A stretch of 18,774 bases of DNA. Origin: RGDT01 sp964630925. Its GTDB lineage: Bacteria; Planctomycetota; Planctomycetia; Gemmatales; Gemmataceae. Shown here one piece after another: positions 6,525 to 15,701 of this stretch (positions within the stretch are counted from its first letter, which is position 1; every line of letters begins with the position of its first letter). A model generated the notes under the pieces. That model was not told the origin of the DNA. It searched no databases and worked only from the letters and a program-made list of their open reading frames with translations. The position numbers and the translations under genes were made by a program. The DNA lies in the NCBI GenBank assembly GCA_964630925.1, contig CAZVZK010000184.1:1-18774 (forward strand), written 5' to 3'.

Positions 6525-9500
6525 TCACGGGGATTTCCAGGCGGCCGCCTTTTCCGGCTTGCCCCAGGCGTCGTACAGCCGTGCGAGACGCGCACGTCCC
6601 TCGGCGACACGGTCAGGCGGACACCCCTTCGATCGCACGAGCCCCTCCTGGGAGGCCAGTAGAAGCGGCTCGGCGTCGGCGAATTTCTTCTGCCGCGTCA
6701 GGCAGTCGCCCAGCAAGGAGCCGGCGGCGTGGTGCTGCCAGTCGGCCTCGGTGAAGGCCTTGGCCGCGAGAAACGCACGGAATTCCTTCTCGGCCTCGGA
6801 GTGCCTCCTGCCCTCCATCTGTGCCCACGCCGCCAGCAGCCTCGTCTCCCAGTCGCGGCGTGGGTCGGAAAGGAGGAACGTCTGCTGGGACAGCCGCATC
6901 GTCCGCAACACCGAGGGGATGGTGTCGCTCATCAGCCCCCTCGAGGTGAGCTTCCACAGCAGCGGCAGGCTTTCGGCGTGCTTGCTGCGGCTGAGGTAGA
7001 CGCCGACGGCGTTGGCGGTCAGGTTGGCCGTCAGCGGGTGCGTCGGCCCCAGCGTCCTCTCGGCGGCGGGGATGGACCGCGTCAGCATCGCCTCCACCTC
7101 GTCGAACAGAGTCGGGTCGTTGCGGGCGATGGACACCACGGCCAGGAGGTTCTGCGTGGCCAGCGTGTCCGGGTGCGCCCCGCCGAGCAGACGCATCCGG
7201 ACGGCGATCACCTCACGCGCCTCCTTCTCGGCCTCGGCGAGACGGCTCTGCGCCAGGAGCGACAGGGCCAGATTGTGGCGAGCCGTCAGGGTGAAGTAGG
7301 CCCCCGGCCCGAGGGTGCGTGCCAGGATCGGCAGGATCTTACGGAGGAGGGCCTCGGCCTCCTTCGGCCTGTTCAGGTCGTTCAGGCAGGAGGCGAGCAG
7401 GCCCTGCGAGGCGAGCGTGTCCAGATGCTCGGGCCCGCGTACCCGGAGGCGCGAGGCGATGACCGCCTCCAGCAGGCGGGCGGCCCTGCCGCCCTGGCCC
7501 CGGCGGGCCATCGCGTCGGCGATGTTGTGCTCCACCGTGAGGGTGAGGGGGTGGTCCGGGCCCTGGGTGCGGCGCACCATCGGCAGCAAGGCGCGCAGGG
7601 TCTCCTCCGCCTCCGCGTGCCGCCCCTGCTCCACCTGCACCGACGCGAGCAAGGCGGTGCTGCTCAGGGTGTCCGGGGAGTGGGGGCCGAGGGCCCTCGT
7701 CCGGATCGCCATCAGGTCGCGTAACTCGGCCTCCGCCTCGGCCAGCCGGCCCATGTGCAGGAGGCCCAGCGCCCGGTTGTGGCGTGCCGTCAGGGTGAGG
7801 AAGGCCTCCGGCCCGAGGGTGCGTGTCAGGGCCGGCAGGATCTCGCGGAAGAGGGCCTCGGCCTCCCCTGGCCTGTTCATCTCGTTCAGGCAGCCGGCGA
7901 GGCGGGCCTGCGAGGCCAGCGTGTGCTGGTGCTCGGGGCCGCACACCCGCTTGCGCGACGCGACCACCGCCGCCAGCAGGCGGGACGCCTGCTCGTTGCG
8001 GCCGTCCCGGGCCAGGACGTCGGCGAGGTTGTGTTCGAGCGTGAGCGTGTGCGGGTGGTCATGGCCCCTGGTGCGGCGGACGAGCGGCAGCAGGCCGCGG
8101 TACGCCCTCTCCGCCTCGGCGTGCCGCCCCCTGTCCGTCAGGATCAGGGCGAGCAGGGCCGAGCTGTCCAGGGTGTCGTCCGCGTTCGGGCCGAGGGCCT
8201 CCGTCCGGGCCGCGATGACGCCGCGGCACTCGGCCTCGGCCAGGTCCAGCCGGCCCAGGTGCTGGAGCCCCAACGCCCGGTTGTGGCGTGCGGTGAGTGT
8301 GGTCCGGTGCGTCGGCCCCAGGACGGCCGACGCCTCCTTGATGGCGGCCTCCAGCATCCGCGTGCCCTCCTCGTCCCTGCCCAGGAAGAGGCGGGTGACC
8401 GCGAGGGCGGCCTGGGCCTCCAGGTACTCCTTGCTGCGTTCGCCGTGGAGGCCCCGCGCCAGCTCGACGGCCCGACGCATGATGGCCTCCGCGGCCACGT
8501 TCTCGCCCAGCAGGTGGTAGGTCTCGCCCAGGGCGTCGCAGACGGCCAGCTCGTCCTCTGGCTCGTCGGCGAAGGCGGCCCCGATCCGGGGACCGGCCTC
8601 GTCGAGCACCTGCTTGAGCTTCACGTCGAACGCCTGTCCCCCGCCCAGGGGGCGTGGGGCGGCCAGGATGTGCCTCTCGTAGAATGCCCGGATCTTCCGG
8701 CTCCGCTCGGCCAGCCGCACCGCCTTCGCCCGCTCCCGCTCCGTCCTCTCCTGCTCCTGCCGGATCCGCAAGGTGTCGGCCTCGGCCCGCCGCCGCGCCC
8801 CGTCGCTCACCCAGGCCAACATCCCCGCCAGGGGGGCGGCCAGCAGCAGCGCCGCCGCCAGCACCGCCACGGCCGCCGGGTGCTTCCGCATCCACCGCGC
8901 CGCCCGCGCGGCGGCCGGCTCGCGGTACGCCCGCACCGGCTCGTCGGCCAGCCAGTGCTCCACCTCCGCCGCCAGCGCCTCGGCGTCGGCGTAGCGGCCC
9001 TCTGGCTTCAGTGCCATCGCCCTCAGGCACACCGCCTCCAGCGCCGGCGGCACGCCGGGCTTCACCTCCGACGGCCGCTGGAAGTCGCCCTTGCGCACCC
9101 GCGCTAGCACGTCTGGCAGCTCGCCGCGTGGGAACGGCGCCTCCCCCGTGAGGATGCAGTACAGCGTCGCACCCAGCGAGTACACGTCGCTCCTGGGGCC
9201 CGTGAGGTCGAGCCGCCCGTCCGCCTGCTCCGGGCTCATGTAGGCCGGCGTGCCCAGCACCTTGCCCGTCTGCGTCAGCGTGCCGTCGCCGCTGACGCTC
9301 GGCCTCAACGCCGCCTCGTCCGGGCCGCCCGTAGCCCCGGCGGCCTTGGCCAGCCCCCAGTCCACCACCAGCGTCTCGCCGTACTTGCCCAGCATCACGT
9401 TGCCCGGCTTGAGGTCGCGGTGCAGCACGCCGCGGCTGTGGGCGTAGGCGACGGCGTTGCACACGTCCACGAAGCGCCCCAGCAGGTCACGCAGGGCCAG

Positions 9501-10196
9501 CTGCCGCTCCGACGCCGTCAGACGCGCCTCTGGGTCGTGGAAGCGGGCGATGGCGTCGCGCAGGCTGTCGCCCTTGATGAACCGCATGGCGTAGAAGGGC
9601 CTGCCGTCGTCGTACCGCCCCAAACCGTAGACCGGCACCACGCCCGGGTGCTCCAGCCCGCCGGTGATCTCCGCCTCCAGGAGGAAACGGCCCTGGCTCT
9701 CGGGCTGGTCGGCGTGGCTCTCCTGGATCTCCTTGAGGGCGACCTGGCGGTTCAGCTCCTCGTCGTGGGCGACGAAGACCTCGCCGAGGCCGCCGCGGGC
9801 GTGCGCCCGCAGGATGCGGAATCGCGGCGAGCCGGCGCGTTTGACGGGCGCGGCCGTCGCCGGCTCGCCGGAGGACGGCTCGGGTGTGGTGGCCTCGGCC
9901 AGGCTGGCGTCGATGTCGGGGTCGATGGCGCGGAGGGCGTCGGCGGCGGACGAGGCCGAGGACAGGGACGCGAGGCTGGCGCGTTCGCCGCCGTGGCGGG
10001 CGACGTGGGCGTCGAGCAGCGCGTCGAGGAGGCGGCGGTGCTCGGGGCGCATGGCGTCACGTTCGACGAGGATCTCGCCAAGGGCGCGTTGCTTGGCGAC
10101 GGCCCAGGCGGTCATGGCGTCGATGAGCTGGGTGCGTCCGATGAATCCGTTCTGGAGCGCGAGGATGCCGAAGAGGAGGTTGCGGTCGGCGGACAT
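6525..10196 (-). CDS. Transmembrane Ser/Thr protein kinase with long C-terminal TPR array
   Basis: The product is 1,223 aa. Residues 1-70 (NLLFGILALQNGFI and following) are a helical region I associate with planctomycete kinases. An Ala/Ser/Pro linker leads to the kinase domain (about 127-416): Gly loop GGLGEV, VALK (Lys155), HRDLKPGN (Asp261), DWG instead of DFG (279-281) and GTPAYMSPEQ. These residues make it a likely active Hanks-type kinase. A transmembrane helix lies at about 440-463, followed by a charged coiled segment (467-510). Residues about 590-1223 are 42-residue TPR units of kinesin-light-chain type, so the kinase faces the cytoplasm and the TPR array lies beyond the membrane. 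The array includes a 168-residue (504-bp) higher-order repeat. The start at 10196 has only a weak AGGTG upstream; an open extension to 10310 is rejected because it enters the inverted-repeat region. The protease/PDZ gene follows 68 nt downstream. Confidence 0.92.
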   Translation of the reverse strand: MSADRNLLFGILALQNGFIGRTQLIDAMTAWAVAKQRALGEILVERDAMRPEHRRLLDALLDAHVARHGGERASLASLSSASSAADALRAIDPDIDASLAEATTPEPSSGEPATAAPVKRAGSPRFRILRAHARGGLGEVFVAHDEELNRQVALKEIQESHADQPESQGRFLLEAEITGGLEHPGVVPVYGLGRYDDGRPFYAMRFIKGDSLRDAIARFHDPEARLTASERQLALRDLLGRFVDVCNAVAYAHSRGVLHRDLKPGNVMLGKYGETLVVDWGLAKAAGATGGPDEAALRPSVSGDGTLTQTGKVLGTPAYMSPEQADGRLDLTGPRSDVYSLGATLYCILTGEAPFPRGELPDVLARVRKGDFQRPSEVKPGVPPALEAVCLRAMALKPEGRYADAEALAAEVEHWLADEPVRAYREPAAARAARWMRKHPAAVAVLAAALLLAAPLAGMLAWVSDGARRRAEADTLRIRQEQERTERERAKAVRLAERSRKIRAFYERHILAAPRPLGGGQAFDVKLKQVLDEAGPRIGAAFADEPEDELAVCDALGETYHLLGENVAAEAIMRRAVELARGLHGERSKEYLEAQAALAVTRLFLGRDEEGTRMLEAAIKEASAVLGPTHRTTLTARHNRALGLQHLGRLDLAEAECRGVIAARTEALGPNADDTLDSSALLALILTDRGRHAEAERAYRGLLPLVRRTRGHDHPHTLTLEHNLADVLARDGRNEQASRLLAAVVASRKRVCGPEHQHTLASQARLAGCLNEMNRPGEAEALFREILPALTRTLGPEAFLTLTARHNRALGLLHMGRLAEAEAELRDLMAIRTRALGPHSPDTLSSTALLASVQVEQGRHAEAEETLRALLPMVRRTQGPDHPLTLTVEHNIADAMARRGQGGRAARLLEAVIASRLRVRGPEHLDTLASQGLLASCLNDLNRPKEAEALLRKILPILARTLGPGAYFTLTARHNLALSLLAQSRLAEAEKEAREVIAVRMRLLGGAHPDTLATQNLLAVVSIARNDPTLFDEVEAMLTRSIPAAERTLGPTHPLTANLTANAVGVYLSRSKHAESLPLLWKLTSRGLMSDTIPSVLRTMRLSQQTFLLSDPRRDWETRLLAAWAQMEGRRHSEAEKEFRAFLAAKAFTEADWQHHAAGSLLGDCLTRQKKFADAEPLLLASQEGLVRSKGCPPDRVAEGRARLARLYDAWGKPEKAAAWKSP
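7270..8790 (-). repeat. 504-bp tandem repeat inside the kinase TPR region
   Basis: The TPR-coding DNA repeats with a period of exactly 504 bp (168 residues, four TPR units). The shared string ttgtggcg, from the TARHN codons, begins at 7273, 7777 and 8281. Two copies are close and the third is partly diverged. The outer limits given are approximate. Confidence 0.75.
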
Positions 10197-10277
10197 GGCG
10201 TCACCTGCGGCGCGGGGTGGTGTCCTCCGTTGTACCCCGGCGCGGGCGGCGACACAAGCGGCGCGTCGTTGGCACGG

Positions 10278-10410
10278 CGGCGAGCGTGGATGCGTCAGCG
10301 CCCGAGTCACACAGCGTCACCGCCTCTCCGGCGTGACGCGCCGCGACGAACGAGAACAGCCGGAGCCGCTCACGCTCCAACTCGGGGCGCTGACGCATCC
10401 CCGCTCGCCG
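10278..10410. repeat. Long imperfect inverted repeat between divergent genes (MITE- or REP-like)
   Basis: About 29 nt at 10278-10306 are complementary to 10381-10410, with one mismatch and one bulge; the core GGATGCGTCAGCGCCC (10288-10303) is exact. The 74-nt interior contains further hairpins, among them GCGTCAC/GTGACGC and GGAGC/GCTCC. The element occupies most of the 288 bp between the kinase start and the giant-protein start. It could be a non-autonomous mobile element, a dispersed repeat, or a regulatory structure. No clear direct target repeats were identified. Confidence 0.6.
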
Positions 10411-10484
10411 GGGCCCGCTCACGCCCCGCCCGAAGTGCCGGGTGCGCGCCTCCGTCCTTCCCTCCGCCGTGGCCACCGGGTAGG

Positions 10485-13400
10485 ATGCATCTCTGGCACC
10501 ACAGGGCACGGAGATCGCCGACGGTGGACGAAGGACGCACGACCCTGCCCCACGCCCAGGCCCTCCTGGGCTACCTCAACCTGTCCGACGGCCGGCCCGA
10601 CCCACGCTGGCAGCGGCAGCTCGACGACGCTTTCGCCCACCTCGCCACCAAGGGCTTCTCCCGCCCCTGGGAGGCCCTCCTCGTCGCCCTCACCGACGAG
10701 CTGGCCGCCCTCCACGCCGCCGGCGGGGCCGCCTTCCGCGACACGTCCCAGGCCGCCGCCGCCCTCGCCCTGTGCCGCGACACCCTCGCCGCCTACCGCG
10801 CCCACCACGCCGACCTCCTCGCCCACCACGAGGAGGCCGACCTCTTCGGCCCCTTCTTCCTCGTCCGCGTCCTCGAGGCCGCCCTCCGGCAGATCGCGTC
10901 CGGCTCGCCGGCGCCCGACGCCATCGTCCGCCAGCTCAACGACTTCGTCGGCCATCGGCCCATCGCCATCCTGGAGACGCGCCAGCAGGGCGAGCCGTAC
11001 GCCCACGAGCGCCACCGGCCCCTGCCCGTCTGGCTGCGCGGCGCCGGCCTCGCCCACGGACGCTACAAGGCCGTCCTCGAAGCGGCCTTCGGCATCCTCC
11101 AGGACACCGACACCGCGCTGCTCACCGAGGCCTCCTTCTCCTTCGCGCAGATGGAGGAGGCGGCGCTCGACATGCGGGCGTACGACCACGGACACCCGGT
11201 CAACCGCCGGCCCAACTACGTCTTCGGCGAGTGGGACCCGCACCGCATCGACGGTCAAGGGCGCTACGCCCGCTACGTCATCCGCAAGGTCACGCTCGAC
11301 GCCCTCATGGACCGCGTCGAGAACGCCAACGACCTCCCCGCCGACCAGCGCCTCCACGAGGGCGCCGCCGTCCTCGCCGGGACGATCCTCATGGGCACCG
11401 GCGTCAGCGGCTGGGGCCCCGGCGCCCACGACTCCGCCACCAGCCTCGCCGCCCTCTTGCCACGCATCGCCCGCTACCGGGATCGGTTCTACGAGCGTCT
11501 GCTGGAGCGCCTGTCCGGTGTCCACGGCGAGCGGCTGCGCCGCGAGCGCGACACGACGCGGCAGCCGTTCGGCGGGGCGCGGCAGCACCTCAACGCCTAC
11601 CTGGCGAAGCACCGGGCCACGCAGATGCAGCAGCGCTACCTCGCGGTGCTGTTCGCCGAGATGGGCTACCCCGCCGCCAGCCGCGCCGAGGCGGGGCGCA
11701 TCCGGGCCGTGTCGGTGCGGATGCTCAGCGAGCTGCTCGGCGAGGCCAGCGCCGGGCAGACCGACTGCCTGCACGGGCGCATCGAGCGCGCCGCGGCGCG
11801 CATCCCGATCGTCGAAGGCGTCCTCAGGCGCGGCATCGAGTGCGGGGCGTTCGCCGACCCGTGGAACGCGCTGGGGTTCCAGGGGCTGTTCCCGCTGTCG
11901 GCGGCGCGCGAGGACGCCATCCGCGACCCGCGCATCGACGAGCTGATCGGCGCCGCCGAGCACGTCTTCGCGCTGTACGCGCGCATCATGGGCGAGGCCA
12001 CCGTCCAGGGCAACACGGCCCTCGCGCAGAGGCTGCACGCCGGCATGGAGGAGCTGGCGGCGTGGTGGGACCAGTTCGCCACGTTCGAGGTCAGCGACGT
12101 GCGCCGCCTCAACGGGGCCGAGGCCGTGCGGTCGGCGGCCAACGTGGCGGAGTCACTGGGGGCGTGGCGGCGCAGCGGCGAGGCGGTCAACGACCTGGCG
12201 TTCTGGCGCGAGCGGATCGGCGACTTCGACAGCCCCAAGGCGTTCGCCCAGGTGGTCGAGGCGTTGCTGTCGCGGCGCGGGCACCGGGCGGCCCTCGGCC
12301 TGCTGGCGTCGTGGCTGTCGCGTGCCGACGAGGTGCCGCTCGAGGACGGCCCGCACTCGTTCCACAACCTCGCCCTGCGCTGGACGCTCTCGCTGGCCCG
12401 TCCCGACGCCTCGGCGGAGGACGCCGCCCTCGTCGTCAAGTTCTTCGACTACCTGGAGGCCAACGCCGACGACTACTGGCACGTCCCGACGCTGGAGACG
12501 CCGCGTGAGGAGGAGGACGAGGAGGAGAAGCCGTTCGGGGCGGCCTACGAGGGGATGGTGTACCGCGACACGACCGCCGGCGACGACGGGGCCGTCTCCG
12601 ACGGCACCCCGACGGACCACTTCGACCTGGAGGAGCAGAGCGAGCCGTTGCAGCGGCGGCTACGCTTCCTCTCCACGTTGGCGCGGCTGTGGCAAGTCGC
12701 GGCGCGTTTCCTGGCGGGGCGCGGGGAGACGGGGCCGCTGCCGGGCTGGCTGGACACGGCACGCGAGAACCAGCGGCGGCTCCTGGCGCTGCTCGACGCG
12801 TTAGGCGGGCACGCGCTGCCGGAGCCGTCGGGCGATTACGACTCGCTGGTGGAGTACGACCGGCGGCGGGTGCTGAAGGAGCAGGTGATCTACGCCACCA
12901 TCGGGACGTGCCTCGACACGGCCCTGGCCGTCTCCGGGCTGCGCGGGGCGGCCGGGGGCGGCCCGGCGGGGCCAGGCGCCCCAGGCTGGGAGGCGGCGGG
13001 GGTCGAGCTGGAGCGTGCCCTGTTCAAGGGCGACGTGGCGGAGGCGCAGACCCAGCTCGCCCGGTTCACCACGCACTTCCGCGCGGAGCCGCTGCTTTTC
13101 ACGCCGCTGGCCGAGGGGCCGGAGGGCGGCGAGCCGCGGGCCATCCTGCGCGTGCGCGTCAACCAGGCGGCGCTGCGGTCGCTGCTGTCGAACCTCCCGC
13201 GTCTGGGGCTGCTCCGCGACACCTACGAGCTGCTGCGGACGGCGCGTGGGATGGAGCAGAGCCAGCCGACGCGCGGGCGCGGCGTGACGGAGTTCAACCA
13301 CTTCTTCCAGTCGGCGTACCAGTCGGCGGTCGAGAGCGTGGTGAGGTCTTCGCGGCGCTGGCCGGAGGAGCAGGCGACGGACCAGAACATCGTCGAGCTG

Positions 13401-14372
13401 CTGGAGCGTCTGACGGCGCCGTTCCTGGCGTTGTGGATCGAGCACTCGCGGACGCTGCAGCTGTCCGTCCTCGAGGGCGTGGGGGCCGAGGCGGAGTGGC
13501 AGGCGTTGACCTCCTTCGTGCAGCGGTTCGGCAGGGACCTGTTCCACGCGCGGTTCCTCACCCTGGGCAACCTGCGTGGCATCCTGCACCGGGGGGTGGG
13601 GGCGTACCTCGACTACCTGGAGGAGAACGCCGACCCGCTGAAGCCGGTGCGGCTCATCGAGGAGCTGGGCAAGAGCATCCGCCGCGAGGACGCGGTCAAG
13701 CGTCTGGAGCAGGCGTTGCAGGCGGTGGTGGAGAACTACGAGGAGTTCAAGGACTACAACACCACGACGACGCAGTCGGACTACGGGGAGAACCTGCACG
13801 TCCTCCTCGACTTCCTGCGGCTGAAGACGGCCTACGAGCGCTACGCCTGGCAGTTCCGCCCCCTGGTGTTGGCGCACGAGGTGCTCGCGCGGCACGGGCG
13901 GCCCTCGACGGCGCTGCAGTGGGAGCGCTCGCTCACCCAGTTCACGCGCGACCTGTCGCGCCAGCACCAGGAGAACCTGGCGCGGCTGGAGCGGCAGCAC
14001 GGCATCCGGCTGGGGACGGTGAGCGACCGCATCGGCGAGCGCTTCGTGAAGCCGCTGGCCCTGGACCGGCTGTGCGCGCTGATCGAGCCCTGCGCCGACG
14101 AGGCCCGCGACATCGAGGACGAGGCGGCGCGGCCCGCGTTCAAGCGCCTGCAGGAGGAGCTGCGGACGTACGCGGCGTCGCCGAGCGGGGTGGGCCTGGA
14201 CGTGCCGGCGTGGCTGCGGCGGCTGGAGACGGAGCTGCACAAGGTGCAGGCGCAGAAGGCGGCGGTGGCGGTGCTGGCGGAGTCGTTCTTCCGGGTGGCG
14301 CGGCGGCAGCTAACCCTCGAGGAGGTGCAGGCGCAGCTCCGCGAGTGGGACCGCCCGGCGCTGCCGCGGTAG
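10485..14372 (+). CDS. Giant cytoplasmic protein of unknown family (about 1,290 aa)
   Basis: I do not recognise this family. The frame is open well upstream, but protein-like sequence begins near TLPHAQALLGYLNLSDGRPD. The possible starts are ATG at 10485 (1,295 aa, poor SD) and GTG at 10524 (1,282 aa, GGAG 10 nt upstream); the second is quite possible. There is no signal peptide and no transmembrane helix. The chain is rich in Leu, Ala, Arg and Glu in helix-like patterns with many Trp and Tyr, suggesting an all-alpha scaffold or solenoid. Notable parts are an early conserved-looking block (ILETRQQGEPYAHER, about residues 164-178), an acidic run EEEDEEE near residue 673, a Gly/Pro-rich break near 825-840, and a charged helical C-terminal third (ELGKSIRREDAVKRLEQ). 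No nucleotide-binding or catalytic motif stands out. It is divergent from the kinase and 106 nt upstream of the WD40 gene on the same strand, so it may act with one of them; this is inference. Confidence 0.82.
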   Translation: MHLWHHRARRSPTVDEGRTTLPHAQALLGYLNLSDGRPDPRWQRQLDDAFAHLATKGFSRPWEALLVALTDELAALHAAGGAAFRDTSQAAAALALCRDTLAAYRAHHADLLAHHEEADLFGPFFLVRVLEAALRQIASGSPAPDAIVRQLNDFVGHRPIAILETRQQGEPYAHERHRPLPVWLRGAGLAHGRYKAVLEAAFGILQDTDTALLTEASFSFAQMEEAALDMRAYDHGHPVNRRPNYVFGEWDPHRIDGQGRYARYVIRKVTLDALMDRVENANDLPADQRLHEGAAVLAGTILMGTGVSGWGPGAHDSATSLAALLPRIARYRDRFYERLLERLSGVHGERLRRERDTTRQPFGGARQHLNAYLAKHRATQMQQRYLAVLFAEMGYPAASRAEAGRIRAVSVRMLSELLGEASAGQTDCLHGRIERAAARIPIVEGVLRRGIECGAFADPWNALGFQGLFPLSAAREDAIRDPRIDELIGAAEHVFALYARIMGEATVQGNTALAQRLHAGMEELAAWWDQFATFEVSDVRRLNGAEAVRSAANVAESLGAWRRSGEAVNDLAFWRERIGDFDSPKAFAQVVEALLSRRGHRAALGLLASWLSRADEVPLEDGPHSFHNLALRWTLSLARPDASAEDAALVVKFFDYLEANADDYWHVPTLETPREEEDEEEKPFGAAYEGMVYRDTTAGDDGAVSDGTPTDHFDLEEQSEPLQRRLRFLSTLARLWQVAARFLAGRGETGPLPGWLDTARENQRRLLALLDALGGHALPEPSGDYDSLVEYDRRRVLKEQVIYATIGTCLDTALAVSGLRGAAGGGPAGPGAPGWEAAGVELERALFKGDVAEAQTQLARFTTHFRAEPLLFTPLAEGPEGGEPRAILRVRVNQAALRSLLSNLPRLGLLRDTYELLRTARGMEQSQPTRGRGVTEFNHFFQSAYQSAVESVVRSSRRWPEEQATDQNIVELLERLTAPFLALWIEHSRTLQLSVLEGVGAEAEWQALTSFVQRFGRDLFHARFLTLGNLRGILHRGVGAYLDYLEENADPLKPVRLIEELGKSIRREDAVKRLEQALQAVVENYEEFKDYNTTTTQSDYGENLHVLLDFLRLKTAYERYAWQFRPLVLAHEVLARHGRPSTALQWERSLTQFTRDLSRQHQENLARLERQHGIRLGTVSDRIGERFVKPLALDRLCALIEPCADEARDIEDEAARPAFKRLQEELRTYAASPSGVGLDVPAWLRRLETELHKVQAQKAAVAVLAESFFRVARRQLTLEEVQAQLREWDRPALPR

Positions 14373-14478
14373 GAGCGGCCAGTTTTTCCGCCGCGGCGGC
14401 CATCGTGAGCTATGTTTGATCGGGTGGCCGGAGGGTTCCGGGCCCCTGCCCCATTTGCGCCCGTCGCGAGGATGACCC

Positions 14479-15603
14479 GTGGGCACGCTGCGTCTGGTCG
14501 ATGTCCCCGGCCTCATCGAGAAGCACGAGGGCGAGGTGTATTCCGTCGCCTTCCTCCCCGACGGCGTCTGCGCCCTCTCCGCGGGATGGGACGGCTTCCT
14601 GCGTCTGTGGGACGCCAGCTCGGGCACCACGATGACCTCGTTCCGCGCCTGCCCCAAGCCGCTGTCGTCCTGCGCCAGCTCGCCCGACGGCACGCAATGG
14701 CTGACCGGCTCGATGGAGGGCATGCTGTCGTTCTGGGACGGCGTGTCGCACCAGTCCCTCAGCTCGTTCGTCGCCCACACGCGGCCCATCTCCGACCTGT
14801 GTTACTCGCCCGACGGCTCGCGCCTCGCCAGCGTCTCGTGGGACCGGCAGGTCGTCCTGCGCAAGGCCGAGAGCCCTCGCGACGGCAAGGTGGTGGGCTC
14901 GCACCACGACATCGTCGCCGGCTGCCGCTTCACGCCCGACGGCGGCAAGCTGCTGACGTGGTCTCACGACGGCGTCATCAAGGTGTGGGACGTGGAGGGC
15001 GGCCGCGAATTGGCGACCCTCTCGGGGCACGCGGACCGGGTGGCGTGCGTGGCGGTCTCGCCGGACGGGCGCATGGCGCTGTCGGGCGGGCGCGACTCGG
15101 CGCTGCGTCTGTGGGACCTGGAGCAGCTCGGCGAGATGGCGACGGTGAATCTCGGGGCGGAGGTGCGGGCCTGCTTCCTGCTGCCCGACGGCGCCTCGGC
15201 GGTGATCGCCGACGCGGTCGGCCGCCTGTTCCTGATGAGCGTGCCGTCGTTCGGGGTCCAGGCCCAGATTCAGACGCCGTTCCGGGCGATGTGCGGGGCG
15301 ATGGCGCCGTCGGGCGGGCAGATCGCCCTGGGCGGCGAGGACGGCGTGGTGCATCTCGTCGCCGTCGAGGGGTTCGAGGAGGCGTCGCTGGTGGTGACGG
15401 CGACGCCGGGGGTGAAGGAGGAGGCGGGCCTGCTGGGCGGCCTCTTCGGCACCCGCCAGAAGAAGGTCTTCAACATGACGTGCCCGGCGTGCCGCAACGT
15501 GATCGAGTCGCCGACGCTGCCCGCCGGGCCGTTCGCGTGCCCCAAGTGCTGCCGGCGCCTGAAGGCCCACATGGCGCGGACGCCGGCGCTGCTGGGGCGG
15601 TGA
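14479..15603 (+). CDS. Seven-blade WD40 beta-propeller with C-terminal zinc ribbon
   Basis: The product is 374 aa from a GTG start at 14479, with GAGGA about 6 nt upstream; the nearby ATG at 14472 is out of frame. Seven WD40-like blades can be counted, with the SPDG turn in most and WD ends in several: about residues 16-55, 56-97, 98-141, 142-180, 181-223, 224-263 and 264-306. This matches a closed seven-blade ring, a protein-interaction platform. After a Gly-rich hinge (311-327) a zinc ribbon follows: TCPAC (Cys335, 338) and ACPKC (Cys354, 357), then a basic tail. There is no signal peptide, so it is cytoplasmic. It is 106 nt downstream of the giant unknown protein on the same strand. WD40 proteins are common in planctomycetes, but a propeller fused to a zinc ribbon is less usual and may bind nucleic acid or a protein partner. 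Confidence 0.87.
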   Translation: MGTLRLVDVPGLIEKHEGEVYSVAFLPDGVCALSAGWDGFLRLWDASSGTTMTSFRACPKPLSSCASSPDGTQWLTGSMEGMLSFWDGVSHQSLSSFVAHTRPISDLCYSPDGSRLASVSWDRQVVLRKAESPRDGKVVGSHHDIVAGCRFTPDGGKLLTWSHDGVIKVWDVEGGRELATLSGHADRVACVAVSPDGRMALSGGRDSALRLWDLEQLGEMATVNLGAEVRACFLLPDGASAVIADAVGRLFLMSVPSFGVQAQIQTPFRAMCGAMAPSGGQIALGGEDGVVHLVAVEGFEEASLVVTATPGVKEEAGLLGGLFGTRQKKVFNMTCPACRNVIESPTLPAGPFACPKCCRRLKAHMARTPALLGR

Positions 15604-15644
15604 TCCGTCCGGCTGACGGCGGCCCTCTCCGGAGGGTGAGGCGG

Positions 15645-15673
15645 TTGCGGCCTGGTGGCGGGGGTGCTACATT
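15645..15673 (+). promoter_or_regulatory. Putative promoter of the truncated DUF1501-like gene
   Basis: TTGCGG (15645-15650), 17-nt spacer, TACATT (15668-15673) preceded by TG at the extended -10 position. The Shine-Dalgarno AGGAGG and the ATG at 15702 follow. Expression signals thus seem intact although the gene is cut short. Confidence 0.5.
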
Positions 15674-15701
15674 CAACCTCCCCCGCCGCGAGGAGGCCGC
15701 C

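Noticed and set aside
9420..10484. Long N-terminal extension of the giant protein
   Set aside because: It is antisense to the kinase catalytic domain and runs through the inverted repeat; protein-like sequence starts only near 10485-10524.
14384..14403. T-run next to a CCGCCGCGGCGG palindrome after the giant gene
   Set aside because: On the plus strand the T-run precedes the palindrome, so the order is wrong for a rightward terminator, and no leftward gene ends there.
12689..14419. Plus-strand overlapping ORF in another frame within the giant gene
   Set aside because: It is Gly/Ala/Arg-dominated without motifs, a GC-driven shadow frame.
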